From Euonymus europaeus (lineage: Eukaryota > Streptophyta > Magnoliopsida > Celastrales > Celastraceae), in NCBI GenBank assembly GCA_963580455.1, contig OY756963.1, positions 24,943,555 to 25,007,554 on the forward strand: 64,000 nucleotides of DNA. The letters run 5' to 3'. The notes beneath the pieces were generated by a model. It did no database searches. It worked only from the letters and a program-made list of their open reading frames with translations, and was not told where the DNA came from. Both the position numbers and the translations under genes were made by a program. This document shows, one piece after another, positions 13,601 through 25,582 of the stretch (the first letter of the stretch is position 1; each line of letters starts with the position of its first letter).

Positions 13601-16600
13601 CAAAATGCTGATTGTAATCTATCCCAGAAACAGCATGCACCTCAAATTCTTCCTCAGATAGCCAGTGGCTGTCACATTCCTCAGATAATTCCTGTGTATT
13701 GGCTAGTTCAGCCAAATCCAAGGAATCACCAGAATACTTCTCATTGTCTGAGGCTTTCATATAACTCTGGCCAGAGAAGGTCTGTTGAAAAGCAGACTGT
13801 CGCCTTGCAATGAACCCAGGATCATAATTATAGGTAAATGATGGAGCCAAGCCACAATTATTTCGAACCACTGGCGGCCAATCCAAACTCATTGGCAATG
13901 GCCTAGGAAGAATCGGATTGCACCCAACTTCAATGCGCGCATTTCTTGCAGGATGCATTGTGGGTACAAAAGGTTGGCGAATGTGATTATGCCAGTTGCG
14001 ACCAACATCGAGATGTAATCTATCAGTCGCAGTAGGAAGATTTGAATTGATGGATGGAAAAAAAACAGGTGCTACACTAGGCCACTCATATGAAATAAAC
14101 GCAGAAGCACTTGTGTGTCCAACTCCAACATAAAAATTTTCAGTCTCTTGCTCCTGAATCCACAGAGGTTCCTCTTTTCTACTCATAGCTCTGACTGATT
14201 TGTCCATAAAATTTGATTTTGCCTCTAGTTTGGTCGTAGAAGACAAGTTATCTAAGCTGGCATCTACATTTGTGGAAACACTGTCAAGCTCCAATGCAGG
14301 TTCAACAGGAGAAATAACATCACCGTCAGCCTTACAAATTGATGTTTCTAAACTGGCAGGTGTAGTATGATTCTTCAGAATGCCTGAAACATTGTTGTAC
14401 TCTGTACACCCATGACAGAGATCTTCAGTAGAACTACACAAACAATCTTCTTGGATGCAGTCAGTGGAAATGTACTCCCTAGGGGGTTCCAAAGAAGCCC
14501 TTCTAACACTTAAATGTTCTTCAAGGATGTTGTCAACATTGAGCTTTTCATCAGATACAGTCTGGAGAGTCGAATGGGCAGACGGCTTGGCTGCCTCAAC
14601 TGCTGAAGAAACAGAGGAAGAGGGACCACTTGCAACTGATTTTGTTGAATTTTTCGCTTCAGTTAGATTCTTAAAACCAGAACTTTTACTTTTCTTTTTT
14701 TCTTTCCTACACTTCCTTGCAGTAGATCGTCCCTTTCCAACAACCATTCTTTGGGCATGTTCCTGATGACAGGGCATCAGTTATAATCTATTTAAATCAT
14801 TAATAAAAAATTATTATCCAAATTAAAACTAAGCAACCATTTCCACTGCTGAAAATGATGTCTCTCTTTGAACTTTCTTCCCATGAAGTGTACTATGCAT
14901 CTCATTGGATGACTCCACCAAATCTTCTTTCACTTTACACGCCAACCCACAATCAAAATCCTACGATATCATTTAGTAGTTAAATCTGATTTTCCCACAA
15001 ACAAACAAAAAAACATGCAAATGCATATACATATTATAAAAATGCTTACTACCAGAAAGTTTTCAACAAAGAGACACTACCTTGAAAGGTTTGTTGGACA
15101 AAAAGTCATCTGCACCTGAAACTGCCTCAGAATTTAGCTTTTTCACGTTATGGATTCTCCCCTTCTTTTTTTTACTGCATGAACTGGGCTTTTCTTTGGA
15201 TTTAGTAGGCATGGACTTAGAATTATCTTCTTCAAGAAGTTCGATTTTCATGCAATCAAGTGAAATAACCATAAGTAATGCTCTCATTTTTCTTAATACA
15301 CAATCAGAAATGGTACCAAGACATCCCAGATTGGTAAAGAAAATCTTCCCTGTATTATGGTCACTATGCCAACATGATGGCATGAGACTAAGAACATCCT
15401 GAAGCACAATTAATTGATTAAGAACCTGGTTGAGGGCCTTCGATTTTCCATGACCAGAAGCAGGCTTCATTGACAAGCCAAATCCAGTATCAGCTGTATT
15501 TGTCACAATACGGCTTCGTGATGATTCTGAACAATTATACCTTGATGACTCTTCTACTCCAGCAATAAGGAACCACATCTCGTCCATCATGACAGACTTT
15601 CTCCCCTTTGAAATCTCAAGTGCCTGAAAATTTGTTTTTAAGACTTAAAGCCAGCATCCATTGAAAATTTTCAAGCAGGTGAAATAATAATTACTTTTCT
15701 CATGTATTACAGTAGATTCCACATTCACAATTTCACATAAGATAAAATTGCATCCAAAACAGAGACAGCTATTTTAGTAGAGAGGGCATGAAAATTTAAG
15801 GTTAATGGACGCGACAAGATGATATAGTAATGTTAATAATGGGAGTGACTTAATTCAGAATTGAACTCTATTTCTTTAAAGAAGTAAAAGCTACAGGGGG
15901 GTGGGGGAGAACAAAAGCTAACTTAAGTACTAAACCAATAATGTAGAGTGCTTCATGCAACGAATTTTGAAGGACAAAAACATAGCAGATGTCAATCCTG
16001 AGCCCAAAATTTACAACAATCAAATGGATATCATCCAAACAAATACACAAAAAGTAAAGGAATAAAAGTCGATAACTCAACATTCTTCAAAATCAATAGT
16101 AATTTGATTTACCAAGTTATGATGCAGATGAAAAAAAGTTCCGTCAATATAGGGAAAACATCAAAGTTTACTGGAAAAAAAGAGCTTCCATGCCTATTAA
16201 TTTGATTTAAAAGGCCAAGTATTGTAACAGGACAAAAAATGGTTTCATTCAAACACATTTTATATGTGAAGCGTTCTCCTATAGTCCTACGTATAGCAAA
16301 TGACAGTAAGAATGAATAAAAAACTAGGCGACATATGTTTCTTCTTTAAGAGTTCCAAGCCACTTTGAGATGCAGTCAAATGTCACCTAGAATTGCATGA
16401 AGTTAGATATTTGCATCTAGATTTTCACAATTATGAAGAAGAAAAATGTAAATTCAACTTTCAGAACCGATTTGCAAACCATAGGTCTATAGAAAGACTG
16501 GGAAGAAAAATCACAACCGCTAATCCGAGCCACACAAGGAACCAGGAAATTAAAGAAAAGGTTAAAAAATGAACAACTAACTCCGATCCAACAAAACTCT

Positions 16601-17970
16601 TGAGTCTATTTGCAACTTGCAAGTGCATTTTTTGTCACCCCCAGCACTTATATAAATGGCCAGCCCGGTTTCAAAATCGTAAAGCAGGTGTTTGGTACAA
16701 AAAAAGTACAAAATGTTCAAGCTACCGTATTTTTCATTTTTCAACTATTCATTTTTTAATTTGCATGCCGATTTCAACCCTATTCTTCTAAAAATTGGAA
16801 GCTCATCCAACTCAAAATCATATCTAGAGATCTTTTTCTGCTTTACTAGTGTTGTTTTGATACCTTGAAACTGAAATCGTTTAATGCTTTTATTGTTGTT
16901 GTTTTTATATCTTCTTTTCTTTTTCTGCTTTGCTGTTCGTAATTTCATTCGACCAGTATCATTGCTTCAAGATTTTACATTATTTTCTCATATAGTTTCG
17001 AGTGCACTGAAAGAAGTGTTTACAATCTTAAACGGCCCAACCTGTCGAAAAATTCACGTGTAACAACAAATTCACATAGAAGTACCAGGAATTTGGCAGC
17101 TTTCCCCAATGCCATAGTTGAAAGCTTTCTCCTTGTCTCCGAATCCAACTTCCTCCACCAATCCACACACCCTTTCTTCCTCCAGAATACATTTGCAGCC
17201 ACCCCTGCATCGATGACTTTCTCTTTCAACTTTACCCCCCTTTTCTTACCACCGTTACAGCTCAACCAAGCTAATCTCAAGGCTACCTCTAGCCTACTAG
17301 CCACCAAAGCCTCTAAACTGTAATAACCCTTATCTTTCAACCATTCAAGTTCCACCCAATCTGATCCCAATTCGCTCTCCTGACCCATCAAGAATCGCCC
17401 ATTCGATACTTTATCCATTGCAGCAACAAACCGATCTACATTTTCTATAAACTCCTCACTCACGGTCACAGAATCTAGACAATTTATCGAACAGGAACAC
17501 TCCTCGATATTTTCCCCTTCTCTAGAGCCAAACAACCGGGCAGACTCGAAAATCAAGCGCTCGGACTCATTGGACTGGGCGACACGTGACAAAAGGCCGC
17601 GTGACCTCTTATAGCAAAGGCTTGGAAGGTGAGGTGGATCAGATGAGGGGATATCTGGGAGGACAATGAAGACGCCGTGACCTTGTGTACGGACCTTTCC
17701 GAGCATTTGAATGAGGAGCTGCGTAAATTTGAAGCCGACGGTGGTCAAGTGAGCCTGGCGTTGATGGATGGTGAGAGCAGAGAACCATTTGAGGATCGAG
17801 GCTCTGTGATTAGAGTTAGGGTTCGGATTGGAGCCGGAGTGCAGAGAATGGGAGTGATAGAGCGATATGTGAGAGGCGAGCGAGTCTATGAGTTGCTGCT
17901 GAGTCATTAGCGAGTTTGCAGTGACTGATTTTGGAGGCAAATTGAAGGAATTAGGGCTTGATTTGTACAT
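7651..17970 (-). CDS. large nucleotidyltransferase / non-canonical poly(A) polymerase-like protein
   Basis: Fifteen exons (minus): 17086-17970, 15081-15623, 14838-14960, 12774-14762, 12575-12688, 12237-12419, 12086-12148, 11732-11803, 11381-11647, 11068-11187, 9812-9871, 8859-8899, 8640-8717, 8445-8529 and 7651-7779. All phases fit, giving about 1583 residues. The first ATG of the frame is at 17970; an internal ATG at 17907 is the alternative. The polymerase-beta-type signature FGSNATGLALPTSDVDLVV sits near residues 1253-1271, with carboxylates D1266 and D1268. A third acid is in VRLDISF (about D1397). A PAP-associated region follows (SGGLSSYCLV, LLMDFLYFFGNVFD). Exon 4 (663 codons) is low-complexity and probably disordered. 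The gene resembles the Arabidopsis At3g61690 family. RNA 3'-nucleotidyl transfer is the family expectation, not shown here. The last codon and stop overlap a donor-like GTAAG. Confidence 0.85.
15624..17085 (-). other. intron 1 of the nucleotidyltransferase gene
   Basis: This 1.46-kb intron has a CTG|GTACTT donor and a TTTTCAG|GCA acceptor. It is AT-rich and I saw no gene or recognisable repeat in it. Confidence 0.6.
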
Positions 17971-18494
17971 TTTGAGAGGTTGCAGGAAGAAAGGAAGCAA
18001 GAGAATCACGGGGACCCGACGAGAAAGGAAGGAGAGAAGATGAAGTAAAGAAATTGCCGGCGAGGAAATCTCGTGTTTGGCACGGGGCTTTTGGGTGGGC
18101 TAGTGGAGAGAGTCGTTACGATGTCGTTTAGGTCTCTCTATCTATTCGAGAGAACAAGCTCTTGTACAACTACGTCGTTTTACTGTTGCGTGGGCCGTGG
18201 AGAGTTGCAGGGCCAAGCTGGCCAAAATAAGTAGCTTTTGCCCATCCTAACTTTGCAACGGTGAGGCCCATCTTTTGATAGACATGAATTTTTGGTTGAT
18301 TCAATCCTTTTGTGCTGCAGCAGTTACATCCATGGACTATGTTTTTACAGAAAAATCAATGGAGATGAGATTCATCCTTGATTGGAAATTTTAAAAAATG
18401 TCTACCACAACTCCACCGCAGTTGCATCATGCATTTTCTTTATTAGATCATATTAAATAGTCGAACACTCGATACACCCCGGGGATCGATAGGC
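17971..18494. other. 5' leader/promoter of the nucleotidyltransferase gene and spacer
   Basis: This is the upstream sequence of the ATG at 17970. The reading frame stays open to 18009 using a GTG, but no upstream in-frame ATG was seen. Nothing else is recognisable before the PPR pseudogene remnants begin near 18495. Confidence 0.4.
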
Positions 18495-19752
18495 AGGGAG
18501 AGTTGCCGAGTTTCTCGGCCCATCTACCAACTCCACCATATCCATTAGATAAAAGCACTTAATCACCATCATGATGAGGGTCTAGCTCATGAATCCTATC
18601 CTTCACTTTCTCTGCCAATTCAACATTGTTATGGCTGACACAGGCTCCAAACAAAGTCCTCCAAACAACAACATTTGGTTTTATGGGCATTCTCTTGATG
18701 AACTTGACGGCTTCAGAGATTGACCCAGCACGGCCAAGGAGATCTACCATGCAACCGTACTGCTCAAGAGTTGGTTCCATACCATACTCATTCTTAATAC
18801 TATTGAAAACTTGCCATCCTTCCTCAACCAGACCGCCATGACTACAAGCCACCAAAACTCCAATAAAGGTAATATGATCCGGCTGCAAACCGCATTTCTT
18901 CATCTCCAAAAATGCTCTCAGTGCTTCGCTACTGCGGCCATGCACGGTAAGGCCAGTAATCAGTGCCATCCAAGTCGATACATTTCTGATAGGCATTTCG
19001 TCAAACACTCCGATTGAATCGTCAACTGACCCACATCTTGAGTACATGTCAATTAAGGCAGTACCCAGTGAAACAGAGTGCTTCAAGCCACTCCTCCGAA
19101 TAAAAACATCAATCCACCTGCCCGATTCCACTGCTCCTAAGTTCGAAATAGCAGATATGACACTCAGCATCATAAACTCATCAGGCTTCACATTGGCCTC
19201 AAGCTGCATTCGCTGAAACAAAGCCAACGCTTCGTATCCAAGCCCATTATCAGTGAAACATCCAATCATCGAAGACCATGAAACCAAATCCCTTACGGTC
19301 ATATCCTCAAACACCTTCACCGCAATCTCAACCGACCCAAGACACCCATAAAAACTAATCAACCCGTTTTGCACATAAATGTCGGAGTCAAAACCTAGCT
19401 TCAAAAAAAGTAAATGCAAACCCAACTTGGTTTGGAGGCGGGCACATGCCTTGAGTACAAAGGGGAAGGTGAAGTGATCGGGAGAGATCTTTTGGTGCCG
19501 CATGCGAGAAAAGAGAGATACGGCAAGGGAGGGAGAGGAGGCGGCATGCGCTCTAATGAGGGTGTCCTAGGTGATAGCATCGGGAGAGGGAAAGTGGTCG
19601 AAAAGGGAGAGGGCATAGGGTAAGGACTGGGGAGCGGAGGTCGCGCAGGTGCGGAGGAGGCCGCGGAAAGATAGAGGGTGGTTGAAGAGGCCGGTCTGGC
19701 GGTCTTGAGTAGCTTGTACGCATAATTCAGTTTGGTCACTTAGTTGATGCTA
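18495..19752 (-). pseudogene. PPR protein (E-type) pseudogene
   Basis: The longest open stretch, 18559-19503, encodes 314 residues of tandem pentatricopeptide repeats (LGTALIDMYSRCGSVDD, GWQVFNSIKNEYG, VVVWRTLFGACVSHNN). In full genes this repeat array is followed by an E motif. The same frame continues upstream to about 19740 with good PPR-like N-terminal sequence (LLRTCATSAPQSLPYALSLF). It is cut by TAG at 19567-19569, where PPR proteins normally have Trp (context SPDAIT-stop-DTLIRAHA). At the 3' side TAA at 18559-18561 replaces the usual Tyr in HHDGD-stop-VLLSNGYGG, and homology fades by about 18495. No in-frame ATG precedes the N-terminal part; an in-frame TAG lies at 19750-19752 and a LINE fragment abuts it. 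The family edits or processes organellar RNA; this copy looks dead. A truncated protein from the ATG at 19503 cannot be excluded. Confidence 0.8.
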
Positions 19753-19977
19753 TTAAGGCTTCCGTGCCACATATGAGTGTGTCTAAGTTTAGCTATGTCC
19801 AGCGACCCTCTAATGGGGTTGCCCACTCCCTTGCTAGGTTAACGAAGGGCGTCGTGGGTCTAAGTGTTTGGGTGGCCGAGTACCCATTGTATTTCTTCTC
19901 TAGTTCATCAAGAGATTGCAATCTGTTCTTCTTGATCTTAATGAAATCTGTTTGTTATTAAAATAAAAAATAAAAAC
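19741..19977 (+). mobile_element. 5'-truncated LINE (L1-like) 3' end, RNase H remnant
   Basis: In the plus frame this reads as the C-terminal RNase H-like end typical of plant non-LTR elements (FSYVQRPSNGVAHSLARL, then VWVAEYPLYF). A short 3' tail and an A-rich end at about 19960-19977 follow. The element lacks everything upstream, as expected of a 5'-truncated insertion. CACTT occurs just before the 5' end (19736-19740) and just after the tail (19978-19982), a possible short target-site duplication. It abuts the 5' end of the PPR pseudogene. Confidence 0.65.
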
Positions 19978-20611
19978 ACTTTCCAGGGGGCTCGACTACT
20001 CAACTCCCGAGCATGAACATTATTGGCGGATTATCTATCAGCAACGCCATTACAGTCAACCGAGCCTTGCTCGAGAGGCCTTCAGTTCATGGCATTGCCA
20101 TGTTGGCAAATTTTAATTCAGAACAGTAAGCTTACCATGTATTAGCAATTTGTCAGAAAGGGAAGATCGGGCCAACCTGATACCATCCAATACCAGAGGC
20201 ACAAGTTTCAGCAGATTCTTCTGTTGTACATATGATTTAAATTGCCAATCATAGTAGTAATTAGATTGAAATAGACAAATGGGTATCACATAGAAGTTCC
20301 AAATGAATTACTTCCACCAAGCTGTTGAATTGATGAAGTTTCTGCAAAAAGAAGATAGCCAAACTGAAACAAGTAAACAACAGTTTCTATATTCCCAGAA
20401 CTCAGCAGCATTAGGTTTATCACGTCACTGAATTCAAAATTTAATTCACCATGAAAGACTAGTATACAACTTTTGCACAAACCATTCCAAAAAAATTTCC
20501 ACATACTTCATTTTTAATAGCTAAGCAAAATATGATCCAAAGATGATAAGCCGGGTTGAATGTAAAAATAAAAGGTAGTGTGAGAGCATACCATGTATTA
20601 TAGTCGGGTCT
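19978..20611. other. intergenic spacer and 3' region of the U1-type zinc-finger gene
   Basis: This spacer lies between the LINE tail and the stop codon of the next minus-strand gene. It probably contains that gene's 3'UTR. No ORF or repeat was recognised. Confidence 0.4.
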
Positions 20612-23600
20612 TCATTCTGACGCTGGTTCCTGCGTATCACCATCCATTCCTGGCTGCGTAACTAGACCTGAGGAGTCAATATCACATTCTGGTGGAGAAA
20701 CATTGTTCTCAGATATTGGTTCAGAAAGAACTTTCTGTGAACCCAAGTTGTTCTTCACTGATGGTACTGAAACAGAGCTGCTTTGGCAAAGACTTGCGTC
20801 CTTAGCATCAGATACTGGACATCCATTCTCTGCCTCACTGTTGGTGGTTGCAGTGGGTGAAATGCCAAGTTCTGCTGATTCATGTTGCTTCTGATTCATT
20901 CCATCCACCACTGCTGGAGTTTCGCTCTCAAATTCTGCCGTTGCTTGTGATCCTTGAGTTTGAGAGTTAGGGTGGCACTGGGTTCCAAAACCAGATGTTG
21001 ACATTACCACTGGTGCTGCTGCTGCTGGTGCCGCCAGTGCAGCTAGCCCTTGTAACTGTGAGGCTATGAACCCTGGAGCTTGGGCTTGAGAAAGCACATA
21101 TGTCAATAGCTGAGCCAAAACAATCTGTGGATCATTAACACTTTGTTGAACTTGAGGTATCGATGATGGCTGTGTACCACTGAAGTTGGCAGGATACAGT
21201 GCTTGAAGCCCTGCTTCTCCATATAAAGCCCGATGGCCATGAAATCGCTTTAGATTAGAAAGATGCTTCTTACCAACCATATGACTGTCAAAAACTACTT
21301 TTGACTCGCACTTGACATTACAAAGCTCACAGATGAATGGAATTACTTCTTTGGGTTTGGGAGGCTCAGCTAGTCTTCTTCGCCCTTCATTAGTTCTAAC
21401 ATATTTACCCCCTCGACCCCCTCTGATCTTACGCTTGAAACCACGCCCTCGTGCTCGAGAGTGATCACTAGGCTTCCTTTCAGGTTCTGCTGCTGAATCC
21501 ACCATCGGTATTTCAAACTTCTCTTCAATATCTTTCTGCTTTTCAGTTTCCGTTTTATTGTCATCAACACTAGCTTTCAAGAGTAAATTTTCAGGCAGTG
21601 GTTGTTTCTCCTCAGATCTATCAACTTTCACAGGCTCGACAACTTCTGGTTTTGTTGTCAAAATGGGCATTTGTACATCCAGCTGTCCAGGTATAGGATT
21701 ATTCACATTCTGTAAACTCTGATGTGCTCGCAAATTCTTCTTATGTCGCTTACCGTTCTTGTGCTGCTCTAGGATTTCAACAGTGTTGCAGTCAACCCTA
21801 CAAATTTCACACCAAGCCATACGTGGAGGTGGCCAGAGAGAAGCAGCAGGTACAGATGCTGAAGCCTGCCCAAGGCCCCATGCTGAAGGTGGCGTTCTAG
21901 CATTAGGACCTTCAGCCAGTGCTGCAGCAGAATTTGATGTTGATGCAGCACCATTTGAAGAAATGTGCCTACCACCACCCTGGCCACGTCCCCTGCCACG
22001 AGAGGGGGTTGCAGAGCCACTTCGTTTGGGCCCACGATATCCGAAATGGCCTCGGCCACTCCCTCGAAATGGCTTACGAACCCCCCTTCTACCTCCACCG
22101 CTATGAGCAGAAGGCCCAATCTGCAGATGGTATTCGAGAATAAAGCATACCATAGAATGATATAGTTGCTTAATTCTGACATCACAAGAATCTCAAGTAA
22201 AAAAGACAAATATACATATATAACACATGCAAGCTCACATACATGCACAGAATACAAATCAAGCAAAAATGATAGAAACATTATAGTACATAGCTTATGT
22301 TACATGTTTGGAACCAACAACATAATGTCTTAATACCAAAAAATAATTGGGGACAGCTGAGCTATAATGCGTGGAATAACTAGGATTCAAAATCTGGTCT
22401 CTTTGGGTGAGGATAATGTGACCAACCATTCCAACAACAGTCTACAAAGAAACAAAAGATTTTGTGTAAGGTTTTACCAGGATTAATATGACAGCCCCTT
22501 TGTAAGGATTAACCAACTTGACCATTAAACTGAGGCTACCATACCTTAGGCTACATTTGGATCAGCATTTCTATTTCAGCTTCTAAATTCATAGAGGTGT
22601 GTGTTGAGAAATCCAGTGAGGAGACACAGTTTTGCTTGATAAGGCATTTTGGTAATTCAAATTGGAATATGACAAAATACTGTGATTCGCAACTTCTTAG
22701 TGCACAATTTGTCATATTTGCCTTGACACAGTTTTCAGCATCACCAGGAAACTCCGATCAGCTTCTCTCAAACACATTTCAAAATGCATTCCGCTAACTC
22801 AACCATCATAAATTACTCAGAAATTTGGCATCCTCTAAAGACCTGGTTTTTTCACAATTCATAAAATCCCCACATTCCCTGAACCTATTTTGTGTCTTAA
22901 CATTGCATCTGCTGTCCACTACAATTTTAAACTCATCATTCCTACTCCTTCTATTTGAAGGGAAGCCCCATATATGATGCTAGTTGTACTTTCTCAATGG
23001 TGACTTAACATCAATGTACCACATCCAATAACAAATAATAACAGTAAGTCCCAAAATGGTATCTCCATGAAATTTGTTAATGAGAAATAATGCAATCACT
23101 TGATTGTAAGAGCTGTGACCACACCTATGTGAGGTCTAAAGCAAACCTAAAATCTACATAAGCTTGCATCAAAATATGACACCGCAAGAAGAACAGATCT
23201 AACATTCTAACTTCTGATGTAGACTAACATACAATTGACCTCTGAATTTATCTGGTTGCTTTAAATTCAGTGGCCAACATAACAAATCCTCCTCTTCATC
23301 TTCTGGGAATAAGAGTAGAGATTTCAGTACCTATCAGCTCTGTCGTTTCAACTTTCAATGATATTCCCATATGTGCCTGGGGAGAACAGCCGTATGTCTA
23401 CTCCAACAAAGTCTGAAATTTCAAAATCATGCCAAACAATTGCAGAATCTTCAACCCAACTGGAAATTGGTGACCAAGAAAAGAAAAGAAAAACAAAACT
23501 GCAGTTAGGCAGCTAATGAGTTGAGCCACAAAACCAAGTAGCTAGCTGTTTGAGCTCCCTCTACAGGATCAAATGAAAGGTGTATTGCTTGAGTTACTCA

Positions 23601-25582
23601 ATCAATCTAAGACTAGCTGCCAGTTTTAGATAGTTTGGTAGAGCAGACACTTCCCTTTTCCCTCACAAATAAAGGCTCTAAACGAGGAGCTTTCCACTTG
23701 AATAGTTGAATACATCACTGCTCCCCTTTTATAACCCTTATATTATGAACAGAAATGTAATATTTTGCAGATTTGGGCAAGGTGACAGGGCCGCTTAAGC
23801 TGGGTTCATTGAGGATATGCAAAGGCATGCATATGAGAAAATCCAAGCTCAGGCAGCTCTCTGTCTAGCAGCCCAAATCTCAAAACCATGAGAAGAAGTG
23901 CATCCTCCAATGAGATATAGCGGGGCTAAAGAAATGAAGAAGTATGATGTGTGGCACAACAGAATAAACACAGATAATATTTTCTTCAATGATATGAAAG
24001 GCGTAACATGTAAAAACTTATTTATGTAGATACGCATCATGCAATACAGGCTTCGCACTCCACATTAATAAAGCAGTTTCTAATGATGCACTTCAAATGT
24101 TATTGGATCAAAACATAAGCCAAACAGCATGCAAGACTAAATGTTATTTTCTAGACACATTTCAACGGAAAAATTTTACTTTTCTGGTCAAATTCTAAAA
24201 CAATTGTACTACATATATATTATATTTTCGATTAGCATATCGCGATCATATATCTCTACTGTACTGCACGTTTAACAAAGCTTAGAGAATCCCAAAATAA
24301 AAATGCTTTGAGAAAACTGTCATAGAAACAACCCACTCCAAACCAAGCTACCCTTCAAATTTGTTACTTTGTAAAACCTTGGCCTACATAAACAAAAAAC
24401 CACAAAAGAAACACAGAGGTAGATTGCACTCTTATCACTCTTCCTGATGGTATAAAGGGAGAGTTTGGAGCATACTGGGTATTACAGTTAATGAGAGAGA
24501 GGTTAGCAGAGCCAAAGAGTGCGTATATTGAAGCTCAGGAACATATCCCAAACTTAGATGCGAAACAATAAGTTATTTTCATGTTTTGGAGATTCTACAA
24601 ATACCTTTACGCAAACATGGACACTTGATTTTCTTTCTTAGAGATATATTTCTGGTTTTTCAAGTCATTTACTTTGATAAGAAAGAACACCAAAGTTCAC
24701 GTGTTTTACTCTGGAATGCTCCTAAATGGATGCTTATAAATAACCTATGTTTTAACATGTGGCGACAATATGGACTCAATATAGATGCACGACCTTCACA
24801 TTCTTGCTACATTATACTATCAGTTACATCGGATCTAACATCCAATAACCAAGAAATGATAGTTGATTCTATATCACTATCATTAGCTTATTTTCTATAA
24901 AAACAAAACAAAAACTAGTTCACTAGACTCTAACTAAACGGTAAACCGTTATACTCCTGACCAAATCAAATATTACTCGATAGTAAAAGCACCAATTTAA
25001 CGCATAGAACGAAAAATTATCAATACATACCTAATGTCTTGTTATATAACCGGCCCCTTCAACTTATCGAACCAAATAGACAAATATCCCAAATGTATTT
25101 CACAACAAACATATGCATGCATATAATTCAAATCTTCAAATGAGACGAAGAGCAATAATGAAAACCCTAACCTCCGGTTGAATAGCTACCTGTGCTGCGG
25201 TCATGCTCTCCGCATACTGTGTCATCGCAACCGCTGACCCCGAGCCTAACTCGCCAGGATCCGGGCCGTGATACAGCTGCTGCTGATTCTCCACAGCCCC
25301 TTGAGTGTAATAGGCATTCTGCTGGTCCTGGGTCGGTTCGTAAGGGAGAGGGACGCCGGGAGGGTGAATTGGAGCATTTCCTTGGTGGTAATGGTGCGAG
25401 TAGTCTTGCGAAGGGTAATACGCGTGATGTTGTTGTTGATGATGATGATGATGATGATCGTATTGTCGATTGGAATATGCATAGTAAGCTTGGTTTGCCG
25501 TTGATGGATCGTAAGATTGAGGATGAGATGGATCGTATTGCTGGTACCGTTGATACTTGTAATGCTCTGTGGAGTAATCCAT
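20612..25582 (-). CDS. U1-type zinc-finger, RGG-rich protein (UBP1-associated/RNA-binding-like)
   Basis: Two exons (minus): 25172-25582 (ATG at 25582) and 20612-22120, separated by a 3.05-kb intron; 639 residues. Exon 1 is a Tyr/Gln/His-rich low-complexity segment with six consecutive His residues near position 45. Exon 2 opens with an Arg/Gly-rich block (GGRRGVRKPFRGSGRGHFGY and SRGRGRGQGGGR). Two U1-type C2H2 fingers follow, each CX2C-X12-HX5H: CEICRVDCNTVEILEQHKNG and CELCNVKCESKVVFDSHMVG. Between and after them lie acidic and Gln/Ser/Thr-rich regions, with a second basic patch (RARGRGFKRKIRGGRGG). U1-type fingers plus RGG repeats suggest binding of RNA or double-stranded RNA in the nucleus; that is inference. 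A GTG two codons upstream extends the open frame, but the ATG context ATGGATTAC favours 25582. Confidence 0.85.
22121..25171 (-). other. large single intron of the U1-type zinc-finger gene
   Basis: The donor is GAG|GTTAGG and the acceptor CTGCAG|ATT. This 3.05-kb interval is AT-rich. I found no nested gene, no convincing transposon ends and no RNA gene. Short ORFs inside it (for example 24586-24900 plus) have no recognisable similarity. Confidence 0.6.

Noticed and set aside
14455..14766. 103-codon plus-strand ORF opposite the nucleotidyltransferase exon 4
   Set aside because: It lies antisense to a well-supported coding exon with low-complexity composition; a shadow frame.
19401..19739. 112-codon minus-strand ORF starting MTKLNYAYKLLK
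   Set aside because: It is the wrong frame over the PPR N-terminal region; the PPR-like sequence reads in the frame of the 19503 ATG instead.
24586..24900. 104-codon plus-strand ORF in the zinc-finger gene's intron
   Set aside because: No recognisable domain, AT-rich intronic context and no splice or promoter support.
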